Made by a program: the position numbers and the translations under genes
Part shown: positions 7,688-17,710 of the stretch, piece by piece
Layout: each line of letters begins with the position of its first letter
Position numbering within the stretch: the first letter of the stretch is position 1
Notes under the pieces: model-generated
The model's database searches: none
What the model saw: only the letters and a program-made list of their open reading frames with translations
Told to the model about the DNA's origin: nothing
Assembly (NCBI RefSeq): GCF_024721605.1
Contig: NZ_CP102630.1
Span: 434,001 to 498,000, forward strand
Direction: 5' to 3'
From: Sphingomicrobium flavum
GTDB lineage: Bacteria > Pseudomonadota > Alphaproteobacteria > Sphingomonadales > Sphingomonadaceae
Length of the DNA: 64,000 nt

Positions 7688-7713
7688 CCCTTCGACAGGC
7701 TCAGGACGAACGG
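7688..7713. repeat. Dispersed intergenic repeat, type CTTCGACA-GCTCAG, copy 2
   Basis: The sequence CCCTTCGACAGGCTCAGGAC plus GAACGG is the second copy of the repeat at 7567, in the same orientation. It ends 42 bases before parC. Confidence 0.75.
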
Positions 7714-7755
7714 TTGTGTGTGGCACACACATCAGCACCTTGCTAACCCCCTCCC

Positions 7756-10047
7756 ATGACCACCGAACCCCTTGATTCCATCATCGACGAACCGTTCAGC
7801 AGTGCTCTCTCAGAGCGCTACCTCGTCTATGCCCTCAGCACCATCACCGCCCGCTCGCTGCCCGACGTGCGCGATGGGCTGAAGCCGGTGCACCGCCGTC
7901 TCCTCTGGGCGATGCGGCAGTTGAAGCTGGATCCCTCGGGCGCGTATAAAAAGTCTGCGCGCGTGGTGGGCGATGTCATCGGTAAATATCATCCCCATGG
8001 CGACCAGTCGGTTTATGACGCGATGGTGCGCATGGCGCAGGATTTCTCGCTGCGATATCCGCTCGTCGAGGGGCAGGGCAATTTCGGCAATGTGGATGGC
8101 GATAATGCGGCCGCCTATCGCTATACCGAGGCCAGGCTGACCAAGACCGCGATGCGCCTGATGGCGGGGCTGGACGAGGGCACAGTCGCCTTTCGCCCCA
8201 CCTATAATGGCGAGGAAGAGGAGCCCGAAGTCTTTCCCGGGCTGTTCCCCAATCTGCTCGCCAATGGCGCGGCGGGGATTGCGGTGGGGATGGCGACGAG
8301 CATCCCGCCGCACAATGTGGGCGAATTGTGCACCGCGGCGGTGAAGCTGATCGGCGATCGCGAGGCGAGCGATGCGCAGGTGCTGCTGTCGGTCAAGGGG
8401 CCGGACTTTCCGACCGGCGGCGTGCTGGCCGATGATCGCGAGACCATTAAGAAGGCCTATATTTCGGGGCGCGGCAGCTTTCGCATCCGGGCGCGTTACT
8501 TTGCGGCGGGCGAGAAGGATGAGGCGGATCGCAAAGCCGGGATCGAACGGCTGGGGCAGGGGCGCTGGCAGCTGGTCATCACCGAAATTCCCTATGGCGT
8601 GTCGAAGGGCAAATTGATCGAGCAGATCGCCGGGCTGATCGCGGACAGGAAGGTGCCGATCCTGGCCGATGTGCGCGATGAAAGCGCGGAGGATATCCGC
8701 ATCGTGCTGGAACCCAAGTCGAAAAATGTCGATGTGGATCTGTTGAAGGACAGCCTGTTCAAGCTGAGCGATCTGGAGAGCCGGTTTTCGCTTAACTTGA
8801 ACGTGCTGGAGCATGGGCGCACGCCCGGCGTGATGAGTTTGAAGGAAGCGCTGCTGAGCTGGATCGATTTCCAGCTGGTGGTGCTGGAAAATCGCAGCCG
8901 GCACCGGATTGCCAAGATCGAGGATCGGCTCGAGCTGGTGGGGGGCTTCCTCATCGCTTTCCTCAACCTCGACCGGGTGATCGAGATCATCCGCACCGAG
9001 GACAAGCCCAAGCCCGTTATGATGGAGGAATTTAACCTTTCCGACCGGCAGGCCGAGGCGATCCTCAACATGCGGCTGCGCAGCTTGCGCAAGCTGGAGG
9101 AAATGGCGCTGAAGGAAGAGGAAGCGGCGCTGATCGAGGAGAAGGCCGGGCTGGAGGCGCTGGTGGCCTCGCCCGCGCTGATGGACCAGCGGCTGACGGC
9201 GGATATCGAGGCGTTGAAGAAGGAATATGCCTCCGACAAGAGGCGCACGCTGGTGGAGGAGCAGGCGGTGGCCAAGGACCTCGACTGGACCGCGATGATC
9301 GAGAAGGAGCCGATCACGGTGATCCTGTCGAAGCGCGGCTGGATCAAGGCGATGAAGGGGCATGTGGAGCTGTCCACCGTGCCCGAGATGAAGTTTCGCG
9401 AGGGCGACGAGGCGCATCTCCATTTCCATGCGCAGACGACCGATCGGTTGCTGCTGGTGGCGAGCGACGGGCGCGTGTTTACCGTGGGCGGGGACAAATT
9501 GCCGGGCGCGCGCGGCTTTGGCGAGCCGGTGAAGCTGATGGTCGATGTGGATGAGGAAGCCGAGATCATCGCCATGCTGCCGGTGGCGGCGGAGGACAGG
9601 CTGCTGGTGGCGGCCAATGACGGGCGCGGTTTCTTCACCGAGGGGGCCGCGGTGCTGGCCGAGACGCGCAAGGGCAAGCAGCTGGTCAATTTGCGCAAGG
9701 GTGCGAAGGTGAAGCTGCTCAAGAAGGTGCCGGCCGAGGCGGACGCGATGGCGGTGGTGGGCGAGAACAGGAAATTGCTCGTCTTCATGGCCGAGGAAAT
9801 GCCGGTGCTGGGACGCGGGGCGGGCGTGCAGCTGCAGCGCTATCGCGATGGCGGATTGTCGGACGCGATGGCGTTCCGGCTGGAGGACGGCATCAGCTGG
9901 GCGATGGGCGGGGGCAATCGTAACCGCACCGAGAGCGACATGCGGCCCTGGAAGGTGGCGCGCGGCGCGGCGGGGCGGATGGCGCCGACCGGCTTCCCGC
10001 AGGAGAACCGCTTCGTGCCGCCCGTGGTCAAAACGGACGAAGATTGA
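7756..10047 (+). CDS. parC: DNA topoisomerase IV subunit A
   Basis: The 763-residue protein is the breakage-reunion subunit of topoisomerase IV, which with ParE decatenates daughter chromosomes. Hallmarks include '[19 protein letters not shown]', '[20 protein letters not shown]' (about residues 77–96) and the catalytic tyrosine Tyr123 in 'YRYTEARL'. The C-terminal part has the short beta-pinwheel typical of ParC. At the position equivalent to E. coli ParC Ser80 the residue is Gln84, and the Glu84-equivalent is Asp88. No parE is in the window. The ATG at 7756 starts the conserved N-terminus. Confidence 0.95.
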   Translation: MTTEPLDSIIDEPFSSALSERYLVYALSTITARSLPDVRDGLKPVHRRLLWAMRQLKLDPSGAYKKSARVVGDVIGKYHPHGDQSVYDAMVRMAQDFSLRYPLVEGQGNFGNVDGDNAAAYRYTEARLTKTAMRLMAGLDEGTVAFRPTYNGEEEEPEVFPGLFPNLLANGAAGIAVGMATSIPPHNVGELCTAAVKLIGDREASDAQVLLSVKGPDFPTGGVLADDRETIKKAYISGRGSFRIRARYFAAGEKDEADRKAGIERLGQGRWQLVITEIPYGVSKGKLIEQIAGLIADRKVPILADVRDESAEDIRIVLEPKSKNVDVDLLKDSLFKLSDLESRFSLNLNVLEHGRTPGVMSLKEALLSWIDFQLVVLENRSRHRIAKIEDRLELVGGFLIAFLNLDRVIEIIRTEDKPKPVMMEEFNLSDRQAEAILNMRLRSLRKLEEMALKEEEAALIEEKAGLEALVASPALMDQRLTADIEALKKEYASDKRRTLVEEQAVAKDLDWTAMIEKEPITVILSKRGWIKAMKGHVELSTVPEMKFREGDEAHLHFHAQTTDRLLLVASDGRVFTVGGDKLPGARGFGEPVKLMVDVDEEAEIIAMLPVAAEDRLLVAANDGRGFFTEGAAVLAETRKGKQLVNLRKGAKVKLLKKVPAEADAMAVVGENRKLLVFMAEEMPVLGRGAGVQLQRYRDGGLSDAMAFRLEDGISWAMGGGNRNRTESDMRPWKVARGAAGRMAPTGFPQENRFVPPVVKTDED

Positions 10048-10105
10048 TCCACATTAAAGGCTAAGTGAACGCCAAATTAACCCCCCGCGCGTAGACGCGT
10101 GGGCG

Positions 10106-11827
10106 ATGCAGAATGTGCAGCGGATCAGCGAGGCCCCCGAAGCGGCGGCCCAGGACACAGTTCGTCATGACGACGGGCTGTTGCTGCACGCGCTTCCGCT
10201 GGCCGCGGCGATTGTGGGCCTGAAGGGCGGGAAATTGTGGGTTTATGCCCGCAATGCCGCCTTTCTCGAGACCATCATGCAATCGGGTGAGGGCGAGGCG
10301 GAAACCTTCAAGCGCCATGCTTATGGCGAAGTGGGCGAATTCCTGCGCGCTTTTCTGGCAGACATGGCGGGCGCGCCTGACCAGATGGACAGCCATGATG
10401 GTGAAGGGCTGGGCAAGCGCTATTTCACGACCAAGCTGGCACCGCTGACGCCGGCGAGCGATGGCAGCCCGCGCTGCCTGATGAGCCTGGTCGATCGCAC
10501 CGTCGAACGCCGCGCCGAGCGCAATCTGCGCGCCGAAATGCTGCGCGACAGCCTGACCGGCCTGTCCAACCGGCTGAGCTTTACCGAAACGATCGAGGCG
10601 CTGGACCAGGTGGACCGCGACGATCATGCGGTACTGGTAATCGATGTGCTGCGCTTTTCCCGCATCAACGAGAGCATCGGCAGCCTGGCGGGCGATGAAT
10701 TGCTGATCACCTTTGCCCGCCGCCTGATGAGCGCGATGCGCGGCGGCGACGTGCTGGCGCGCACCGGGGGCAATGAATTCGGGCTGCTGATCAAGGCGCA
10801 TGAGGGCGCGGACGATGCGCTCAAGGCCGCCGAGCGGATCAAGGCGCAACTGGCCGAGCCCTTCAAGCTAAGCGAGCTGGAAATCCGCGTCGATTGCGCG
10901 ATCGGCATCGCGCTTCTGGGCGACGAGGACGAGGCTGAGGAACTGTTCCGCAACGCGCAATTCGCGGTCAAACTGGCCAAGAAACGCGGACATCCGACGA
11001 TCTACGAGCCGGTCGAAGCCAAGGCGGCGCGGCGGCGGTTCTCGATCGAGACCGAACTGCGCCGCGCGCTTGACCGCGACGAGCTGGAACTGGCCTTTCA
11101 GCCGCTGATCGACCTGAAATCGGGCGAGGTGACGGGGTTCGAGGCACTGTCGCGCTGGACCCATGAAGATCGCGGGCCGATCAGCCCGGCTGAGTTCATC
11201 CCGGTGGCCGAGGAAAGCGGGCTGATCATCGAGCTCGGACGCTGGGCGCTCGACAAGGCAGCGCACACGCTGGCGCAATGGGATCGCGATGCAGGAGTGA
11301 AGCTGCCGCTTTATGTTGGCGTCAACATGTCGGCGATTCAGATGGCGCGCGACAATATCGCCGAGACCGTCGGCAGCGCGTTGAAATCAAGCGGACTGGG
11401 CGGCGAGCGGCTGACGCTGGAACTGACCGAAAGCGCGATTGTGCAGGATCCCGATCGCGCCACGCGGGTGTTCGATGCGCTGAAGGGGCTGGATACGACC
11501 GTGGCGATGGACGATTTTGGCACCGGCTATTCCAGCCTTGCCTATCTGCAGCGCCTGCCGATCGACGTGCTCAAGATCGACCAGAGCTTCGTGAAGGGCA
11601 TGCACCAGGATGCCGACAGCATCGCCATCGTGCGCGCCATCCTCAGCCTGGCGCAGGCGCTGGGCATGAAGACCACCGCCGAGGGTATCGAGGATCTGCA
11701 GACGGCGACGACCTTGTCGGCGCTGGGCTGTGCCAGCGGGCAGGGCTTTTATTTCGCCAAGCCGCTGAAAGCCGATGATGCGCTGGCCTATTGGAAACAG
11801 CGCCGAGGCAAGGGGTTGGCGGGCTAG
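10106..11827 (+). CDS. Degenerate GGDEF plus EAL domain c-di-GMP phosphodiesterase
   Basis: The 573-residue protein has an N-terminal sensory stretch (1–135, PAS-like), a GGDEF domain (about 140–300) and an EAL domain (about 310–565). The cyclase motif is changed to GGNEF (221–225), and the metal-binding region 'VIDVLRFSRINESIG' is atypical, so synthesis is doubtful. R212-G-G-D215 is the usual inhibitory-site position. The EAL domain keeps 'FEALSRW' (346–348), 'LELTES' and 'DDFGTGYSS' (469–477), as expected for an active phosphodiesterase that linearises c-di-GMP. It ends two bases before the convergent TIR operon. Confidence 0.92.
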   Translation: MQNVQRISEAPEAAAQDTVRHDDGLLLHALPLAAAIVGLKGGKLWVYARNAAFLETIMQSGEGEAETFKRHAYGEVGEFLRAFLADMAGAPDQMDSHDGEGLGKRYFTTKLAPLTPASDGSPRCLMSLVDRTVERRAERNLRAEMLRDSLTGLSNRLSFTETIEALDQVDRDDHAVLVIDVLRFSRINESIGSLAGDELLITFARRLMSAMRGGDVLARTGGNEFGLLIKAHEGADDALKAAERIKAQLAEPFKLSELEIRVDCAIGIALLGDEDEAEELFRNAQFAVKLAKKRGHPTIYEPVEAKAARRRFSIETELRRALDRDELELAFQPLIDLKSGEVTGFEALSRWTHEDRGPISPAEFIPVAEESGLIIELGRWALDKAAHTLAQWDRDAGVKLPLYVGVNMSAIQMARDNIAETVGSALKSSGLGGERLTLELTESAIVQDPDRATRVFDALKGLDTTVAMDDFGTGYSSLAYLQRLPIDVLKIDQSFVKGMHQDADSIAIVRAILSLAQALGMKTTAEGIEDLQTATTLSALGCASGQGFYFAKPLKADDALAYWKQRRGKGLAG

Positions 11828-11829
11828 GC

Positions 11830-13779
11830 TTACCAGTCCTTCATCGGCCAGTTGAGCGGCTTGCGGGGTGGCCAGCTATAGGGCGTCTTCTCCAGCATCG
11901 CCGCATAGTTGGGCGTGTTCTCAATGTCCCACGGGGCGCCGCAATTACAAAAATCAGCCGCGATTTGTAGCGCGGTGGCACCGCCCCGCCGGGCGTCGAC
12001 CTTGCGCGCGAGGCGGTTGGCGGCATCGCGATCACCTATCAGGGCATAGAAAGAAATCTGCTCGTAAATCGGGACGTTCTGGGTGGCGAGAAACTCGCGG
12101 ACCTTGTCAATTTCCCGACCTGCAAAGGCGCGGGCTGTCTGCAGGTGATAAAGACGGTCGCTGCGCCTCGCCAGGCGAAGCGCGCGCTCGGCATCGCCTT
12201 CCCAGATCGCCAGGACAGACTCGAGGTCGGAGGTCTTGTCGCCGTCACGCTTCAATCGCTGCAACGTCGCCCGGGCATCATCGAGGCGATCGACCCGACC
12301 CAATTCCCAGAAGCTGTTGTACATCCGAATGCTATCGGCGGTGTAGCATTCCTGCTGGGCCAGCAGCGTGTCCGCGATGAAGTCGACCTTGTCGAAAGCA
12401 GCGACAAGGAATGTATTCCAGTTGGGAATACTGCAGCCCTGTGCTTCGACATGTGCCTGGCGGGACAGGGACGCGACGTCGCTCCAGTCGTCCGAAAAGG
12501 CCGCGGCGTAAAGGTCAATCGCCAGCCGGTGCCGCCGGGTGGAAGCATTTCTACGAGCGATGGCAAGGCGTTCCAGCAACTGTTCGCGTGGATTTGCCGT
12601 GACCTCCTGGGGAAGCTCGGGATGCGTGATGTCCGCAAAACTATCTAGCAGGATATGCGAATAGAGATCGGAGGCCTGCGTCTGCGCTTCGACGAGCTTG
12701 GGCGCCTTTGCGAAGGCCTGGTCGTAGAGCTGCGTCGCCTCGTACAGCAAGCTGAGATCGGTGAGCTCGCCATGCGCCCTCGAATAGAGCTCGGTGGCCT
12801 TCGCACCAAGCGCGAACGCTTCGGGATCATTGATGCCGGCATCTTCCATGCGCGCAAGCAGTCGCTCGTCCAGCAGCACATCGAGCGAGGATGCGACCTT
12901 TTCGGCAATATCGGACTGGAACTGGAGTACATCGTCGCGGCTGCCGTCATAGCTGTAGGACCAGACGGTCTCGCCGGTTCCGGTGCGAATGAGCCGCGCG
13001 GTGACACGGACATCATCGCCGCCGCGGCGGAGCGAACCTTCAACGATATAATCGACATTGAGGCGCTTTGTGAGCGCGTCGACATCTTCGCCGCTGTCGC
13101 GCAGGCTGAAGACGGTCGTGCGCGGCAGCACCCGGAACTCGCCCAGCGCATCGAGGCGGTTCATGATCTCCTCGGTGATCCCGTCGGCGAAGAACTGGTC
13201 GTCTTCATCGGAAGACTGGGCGACGAAGGGCAGGACGGCGATGCTATCGCGATCTTCGACTTCGGCGGTCGCCGTGGTCGGTTCGCCTTGCTGGGTGACA
13301 AAATAGCCGGTGGCCCCGAGCAGGGCGACGGCGAGTGCGGCACCGACAAGGATGGGGGCATGCTTGCTTTTGCCTGAGTTGGCAGCGTGTTGATGCGCTT
13401 CGTGGTGGCCGCCGACCAGGGCGTCGAGCGCCTCCGTCAGAGCCGCCATGGCGTCATCGCCGTTCAAGTCAATGGCGTGGCGCTGGCGATAGCCCATGGG
13501 GGGCAATGTGTCGTCGATGCGTACGGGAACGAGCTTGTTGTGATCGCGGCCATAAGCGGCTTCATCGCGCACCCATTCTGATTTTACTGCATCCTTGGAC
13601 CAGACGACGAGGACGGCCTTGGCCTCAGCGATGGCGGCTTCGATATCTTCGCTGAACTGGTGCCCGCCGCGCAGATGCTTGTCCCACCAGAGCGTATAGC
13701 CCGCTTCCTCCAGCGCGGCCGCCAGCTTTTCGACACGCGGCTGGTCGGCGCGGGCGTAGGAGAGGAAGATGTCGGCCAT
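11830..13779 (-). CDS. TIR–TM–TolB-like–TPR protein, fourth gene of operon
   Basis: The 649-residue protein has a TIR domain (1–125), one membrane helix (141–160), a TolB-like domain (about 175–300) and TPR-like helices to the end. The TIR part shows 'DIFLSYARAD', WWD (31–33) and W-V-R-D-E with Glu73 at the position of the SARM1 NADase glutamate. The outer part has the canonical 'FFADGITEEI' and 'YIVEGSLRR' motifs of COG5616 proteins. TIR is predicted cytoplasmic and TolB–TPR periplasmic. Its ATG overlaps the upstream gene's stop (TGATG). The C-terminus holds an odd 'FCNCGAPWD' cysteine pair. NADase activity is inferred from the motif only. Confidence 0.88.
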   Translation of the reverse strand: MADIFLSYARADQPRVEKLAAALEEAGYTLWWDKHLRGGHQFSEDIEAAIAEAKAVLVVWSKDAVKSEWVRDEAAYGRDHNKLVPVRIDDTLPPMGYRQRHAIDLNGDDAMAALTEALDALVGGHHEAHQHAANSGKSKHAPILVGAALAVALLGATGYFVTQQGEPTTATAEVEDRDSIAVLPFVAQSSDEDDQFFADGITEEIMNRLDALGEFRVLPRTTVFSLRDSGEDVDALTKRLNVDYIVEGSLRRGGDDVRVTARLIRTGTGETVWSYSYDGSRDDVLQFQSDIAEKVASSLDVLLDERLLARMEDAGINDPEAFALGAKATELYSRAHGELTDLSLLYEATQLYDQAFAKAPKLVEAQTQASDLYSHILLDSFADITHPELPQEVTANPREQLLERLAIARRNASTRRHRLAIDLYAAAFSDDWSDVASLSRQAHVEAQGCSIPNWNTFLVAAFDKVDFIADTLLAQQECYTADSIRMYNSFWELGRVDRLDDARATLQRLKRDGDKTSDLESVLAIWEGDAERALRLARRSDRLYHLQTARAFAGREIDKVREFLATQNVPIYEQISFYALIGDRDAANRLARKVDARRGGATALQIAADFCNCGAPWDIENTPNYAAMLEKTPYSWPPRKPLNWPMKDW

Positions 13780-13784
13780 CAGTT
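13736..13784. repeat. 49-base direct repeat at TIR gene 5' end, copy A
   Basis: These 49 bases span the start of the fourth TIR gene and match 15709–15757 exactly, including the bases just upstream of the start codon. This indicates a recent duplication or conversion of the TIR 5' ends. Confidence 0.85.
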
Positions 13785-15752
13785 GGTTGCCTCATGACCG
13801 GAATCGCCGGGGCGGAGGGGGAGGCCGGCAAGATTGCCCTGCTCACGGCGGTAGGCCTCTACGCCCTTGAATCGGCTATTGTCGAAAATTTCGGCGTACC
13901 GCGGATCACGGCGGACGTTATCCGGCACCGAGAGATTGTCATCGAACAGGAAGTTGAGGCTCCAGTCCGCTGGAATATCCGCATTCGTCAAGGTTCTCAG
14001 TCGCTCGATCGCGCCGTCAACATCGCCATCGCGGCCCAGATGCGAAACGGCGCGATAGGGACTGCCGAGGGGAAGTGGCACAGGTTCGCCACCCAATCGC
14101 CTATAGCGGACGTAAGCAATCAACTGCTGCAATAGTTGCGGTTCGGTATCGTCCGACAAGCCTTGTTCAAACTGTTCAAGATGACGATTGGCGAGCATGT
14201 TGTCGGAGAAATCCATGGCGAGCATGGCATCGAACCAGGCTTGATCCTCGTACTGGCATATGCCTTCGCACGCCTGGCCGGCTTCGATGATATTGTTGAA
14301 CCGTTTGAGGCCGCGCAGGGCAAGGAGGCGATAGGGTGTCGTGAAAATTCCAGCGTCGATTGCGCGCGCCCGATCCAGATGGGTCAAAGCTTCGCGATAA
14401 TGGCCACCCACCAGGAGGGCGATACCCAAGATACGCTGGCTTTCTGCGGAACGAGGATACAGTTCGACTGCCCGTCGTGCCGTGGCAATCGCGGTTTGCG
14501 GGTCACCGTGGGCGCGTGTGGCGGTATAAGCCTTGGCAATCAATGCCCAACGATTGGTCGGATCACTAGCGAGCGCGCGCTCATAAGCTTCGCGCTGATG
14601 TGACATAAATTCGTCCACGCTGAGAGCGAGGTTGTTTGGCCCGGATTCGATCATCGACGCGGCCTTGGCGGCATGAGCATCGGCCCATTCCGGCGCGCGT
14701 TCTGCAACCGAGTCAAAATATTGATGCGCAGCAAGCCGGGCCTCGTCGCTATCGTTGGCCAGCATTTCCTCCATGCCGCTGCGATAGTCGGCCAAGATTT
14801 CGGGTGAGACGCCGCGGTAATCGGACAGCATGCCTTCGCCAACACCCAAACGGGCCTGGACTGCGGCCGCCAAGCGGGCAACGGCATCCTGGACGAGCGC
14901 CGTCTGCTGTCCGGCCGGGCGATCAAACTGACGTGTCCATACCGGCTGGCCGCTGGCCGCATCGACCAGGCGCAGGCTCAGCTTCAGCTCTCCGCCGTCC
15001 TGGCGCAGGTCGCCTTCCACGAAATGGGTAGCGTTTACCCGCTCGGCGATGTCGCCCGGAGCGCCACCATTATCAGCGGCTGCGAATGTCGTTCCGGGTG
15101 AGACCAGCGACATGTAGGCGCGGCCCCCAAGGGCGTCCGCGATGCGCGACGCAATATCGCGGCCAGATCCCGCCTGGGCACCGATCTCCTGGAAGGGCAG
15201 TACCGCGAGTGTCACGGATGCCGCTTCTCCTTCTTCACCCGCGAAAATTTCAGCGAGTGGTCCCGGGCGCATGATGGCGAGCGCACCGATGAGCAGGATC
15301 AGGAGGCCGGCAACCAGGGCATTGACGGGGACACGCTTGCGGGGCGTTGCTGGTTCAACCTCATGCGCGCCGCCAACAAGGGCATCGATTGCCTCGGTCA
15401 GGCTGTGGAGCGCAGTTTCATCGAACAGCCCGTGGGAAAAGTCAGTGGCCTGACGTTGGCGATAGCCAAATGGCGGCATGCTATCATCGAGCCGCAATGC
15501 AACGAGTTTGCCGTGGTCGCGCGCATAGCTTGCTTCTTCGCGGACCCATTCGCTTTCCGAGGCATGCTCCGACCAGGCGACAATAACCGCCTTTGCTTCC
15601 TTGAGCGCAGCTTCGATATCACGGGCAAATTCAGCGCCACTGCGGATATGCCTGTCCCACCAGACGCTATAGCCAGCTTCCTCGAGCGCGGCCGCCAGCT
15701 TCTCGATGCGCGGCTGGTCGGCGCGGGCGTAGGAGAGGAAGATGTCGGCCAT
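13779..15752 (-). CDS. TIR–TM–TolB-like–TPR protein, third gene of operon
   Basis: The 657-residue protein starts with a TIR domain whose first 28 residues are nearly the same as in the fourth gene. It keeps WWD (31–33) and W-V-R-E-E with Glu73, then a membrane helix (143–161). The TolB-like part is divergent: it has 'TLAVLPFQEIG' and 'THFVEGDLRQDGGELK' but lacks the F-A-D-G-x-T-E-E-I motif. TPR-like repeats ('YPRSAESQRILGIALLVGGH') and a 'RRDPRYAEIFD' C-terminal motif follow. Start and stop codons overlap both neighbours by one base (TGATG). It is a paralog specialised in its outer part. Confidence 0.88.
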   Translation of the reverse strand: MADIFLSYARADQPRIEKLAAALEEAGYSVWWDRHIRSGAEFARDIEAALKEAKAVIVAWSEHASESEWVREEASYARDHGKLVALRLDDSMPPFGYRQRQATDFSHGLFDETALHSLTEAIDALVGGAHEVEPATPRKRVPVNALVAGLLILLIGALAIMRPGPLAEIFAGEEGEAASVTLAVLPFQEIGAQAGSGRDIASRIADALGGRAYMSLVSPGTTFAAADNGGAPGDIAERVNATHFVEGDLRQDGGELKLSLRLVDAASGQPVWTRQFDRPAGQQTALVQDAVARLAAAVQARLGVGEGMLSDYRGVSPEILADYRSGMEEMLANDSDEARLAAHQYFDSVAERAPEWADAHAAKAASMIESGPNNLALSVDEFMSHQREAYERALASDPTNRWALIAKAYTATRAHGDPQTAIATARRAVELYPRSAESQRILGIALLVGGHYREALTHLDRARAIDAGIFTTPYRLLALRGLKRFNNIIEAGQACEGICQYEDQAWFDAMLAMDFSDNMLANRHLEQFEQGLSDDTEPQLLQQLIAYVRYRRLGGEPVPLPLGSPYRAVSHLGRDGDVDGAIERLRTLTNADIPADWSLNFLFDDNLSVPDNVRRDPRYAEIFDNSRFKGVEAYRREQGNLAGLPLRPGDSGHEATN

Positions 15753-15757
15753 CAGTT
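15709..15757. repeat. 49-base direct repeat at TIR gene 5' end, copy B
   Basis: Exact match to 13736–13784. It covers the first 44 coding bases of the third TIR gene plus the TGATG junction with the second. Confidence 0.85.
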
Positions 15758-17710
15758 CAACTTGCCTTCTGGCGAGAGGGGGATGCCGATGGTCGTGCCA
15801 TTGGCCTTGTGCCAGGCAAGGATCTTCGCACGTACTGGGTGGTCGAAGATGGCATGGTAGCGCGGATCGCGGCGCATATGGTCGGGAATATCGAGGCGAC
15901 CGGGGTAGAAGAGTTCGGCGACCTGCGAGGGATCGCCGGTGTTACTCGTCCACTCGATGGCTGCCCACGCCGCTTCTTCCTTGCCCAGCATCGCCTGCAA
16001 CTGGACACCGGCCCACCCGAAATAATTCTCGAATGGTTCGGGGCCGTCATAGGGGCGCTCGTAGATCAGCGCGCGAAGCGCCGCATCGGCTTGTTCGATG
16101 ACGAATTCCGGGAAGCCTGCCTGGCGGGAGAGCGCCAGCAAATCGTCCCTGTCTCGGTCGAACTGGTAGGGTTCGGCATGATCCGCCATGGCGTAGAACC
16201 ATGTCTGGACCTGCGCGCTGCAATCGGCGCAATTACGCATGGTGCGTGCCATTTCGTCATAATCGCCGGCCCAGCGTTTCAGGTTGGCGACGTAGCCACG
16301 GATGATGTTATTGTAGGGATCCCGCGCCTGTGCCTCTTCGCCCTGGCGCAGAGCATCCGTGCTGCGACCGGCAACGAAATAGACGGCGGAGAGCGCGTAA
16401 TGGCTTTCAGGCGCTTCGGGCGCATCGGCGACGAGCTTCTCGCCCGCCTCTATCGCTGCGTCGATGTCGCCATCGAAGCGGGGAATGGCCCGGACCCTCG
16501 CGGCGCGCGCAAGGATATTGTCGGGGTCGCCCTCCAGGGCGGAAGCGATGGCGCGTTCGATTTCCTGCCCGATGCCTTCTTCATTGAGTCCGAAGGATGC
16601 GCCGTCGCTGTGCACAAGCAAATATGCCTTGGCGGCGTGGGCGGCGGCGAAATCGGGTTCGAGCGAAATAGCGCGGTTGAGCTGACGGTATGCTTCCTGT
16701 CGGTCGGTTATCTCGTTGCGCTGGAAAACGCGATCGAGGCCGCGCAGGTAAGCATCGTAGGCGACAGGGTCGACGTCGCGCGTGTCGGCAAGGTCGCCGC
16801 GGCCAAGACCGAGCCGGGTTTGCAGCGCCGTGGCCAATAGACGCAGCATGCGGCCCTGAACGTTGGGCAATTGGTCGGGTGCGCCTTCGACCGTATCGGC
16901 CCAAATCTGTGCGCCGGTGGCGGCATCGATCAGCCTCACGCCAATCGTAAGCGTGTCGCCACTGACCCGCACATCGCCCTCTACGACATGGGTTGCCGAC
17001 AGCCGCGCGCCAATCTGGGTGGCGGTCAGCTGTTGCTCGGCCAGCGCGACGGTCGAATTGGTGGAAACGATGCCGAGCCCAGGAATGGCGACGAGGCCGT
17101 CGGAAAAGACACCGGGCAGGCTGGTACGAAGATAGGACAATCCCTCATCGCCGCCGATAGAGAAGGGCATGATGGCGAGCGTGGCCGACTGCGACTGTTG
17201 CTGCGTACTGCCGGGAATGCCGTTGACGGCAACATAGGTGCCGCCGGCCAGTGCCAGGGCGACGGCGCTGCCGGCGATAAGGAAGGGTTTTTTGGATTTG
17301 GACGAGGCCGGCTGAGGCACGGGTGCGACCGGTTCGGCATCAAGGGCCTCAGCGAGGTCGGCGGGCAGGGCGGCGCCGGTCTCGCCCCAGCCTTGCAAGT
17401 CGACGGTGTGGAACTGGCCGAAACCCAAGGGCGCGGGGGTGCCATCGATGGTGGCGCCGATGAGGTGGCCCGCGTCGGCGGCATGGCTGGCTTCATCGCG
17501 GACCCAGCGGCTTTCGACGCTGGCCGCAGACCAGAGCACGAGGACGTGGGTGGCAGCGTGCAATTCGCGCTCGATATCCTTGGAAAATTGCGACCCGCCC
17601 TTGATGTGGCGGTCCCACCAGACCGACTTGCCCGCGGCTTCGATGGCGGAGCCGAGGCGCTCGGCGATGGCGCGATCTTCGCGGGCGTAGGAGAGGAAGA
17701 TGTCGGCCAT
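15752..17710 (-). CDS. TIR–TM–TolB-like–TPR protein, second gene of operon
   Basis: The 652-residue protein has a TIR domain (1–120) with 'DIFLSYARED', WWD (31–33) and W-V-R-D-E (Glu73), a membrane helix at 142–161, and a TolB-like region starting 'ATLAIMPFSIGGDEGL'. As in the third gene, 'ATHVVEGDVRVSGD' is present and the FADGITEEI motif is absent, so the two form a subfamily. TPR-like helices ('EPDFAAAHAAKAYLLVHSDG') and the 'RRDPRYHAIFDHP' end motif follow. Both junctions are TGATG overlaps. Two cysteine pairs near residue 500 (NCADC) are unusual. Confidence 0.88.
   Translation of the reverse strand: MADIFLSYAREDRAIAERLGSAIEAAGKSVWWDRHIKGGSQFSKDIERELHAATHVLVLWSAASVESRWVRDEASHAADAGHLIGATIDGTPAPLGFGQFHTVDLQGWGETGAALPADLAEALDAEPVAPVPQPASSKSKKPFLIAGSAVALALAGGTYVAVNGIPGSTQQQSQSATLAIMPFSIGGDEGLSYLRTSLPGVFSDGLVAIPGLGIVSTNSTVALAEQQLTATQIGARLSATHVVEGDVRVSGDTLTIGVRLIDAATGAQIWADTVEGAPDQLPNVQGRMLRLLATALQTRLGLGRGDLADTRDVDPVAYDAYLRGLDRVFQRNEITDRQEAYRQLNRAISLEPDFAAAHAAKAYLLVHSDGASFGLNEEGIGQEIERAIASALEGDPDNILARAARVRAIPRFDGDIDAAIEAGEKLVADAPEAPESHYALSAVYFVAGRSTDALRQGEEAQARDPYNNIIRGYVANLKRWAGDYDEMARTMRNCADCSAQVQTWFYAMADHAEPYQFDRDRDDLLALSRQAGFPEFVIEQADAALRALIYERPYDGPEPFENYFGWAGVQLQAMLGKEEAAWAAIEWTSNTGDPSQVAELFYPGRLDIPDHMRRDPRYHAIFDHPVRAKILAWHKANGTTIGIPLSPEGKLN

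Noticed and set aside
7810-9429. Long antisense reading frame opposite parC
   Set aside because: It lies fully inside parC, has low-complexity H/R/Q-rich composition and no recognisable motif; it is a product of GC-rich codon use.
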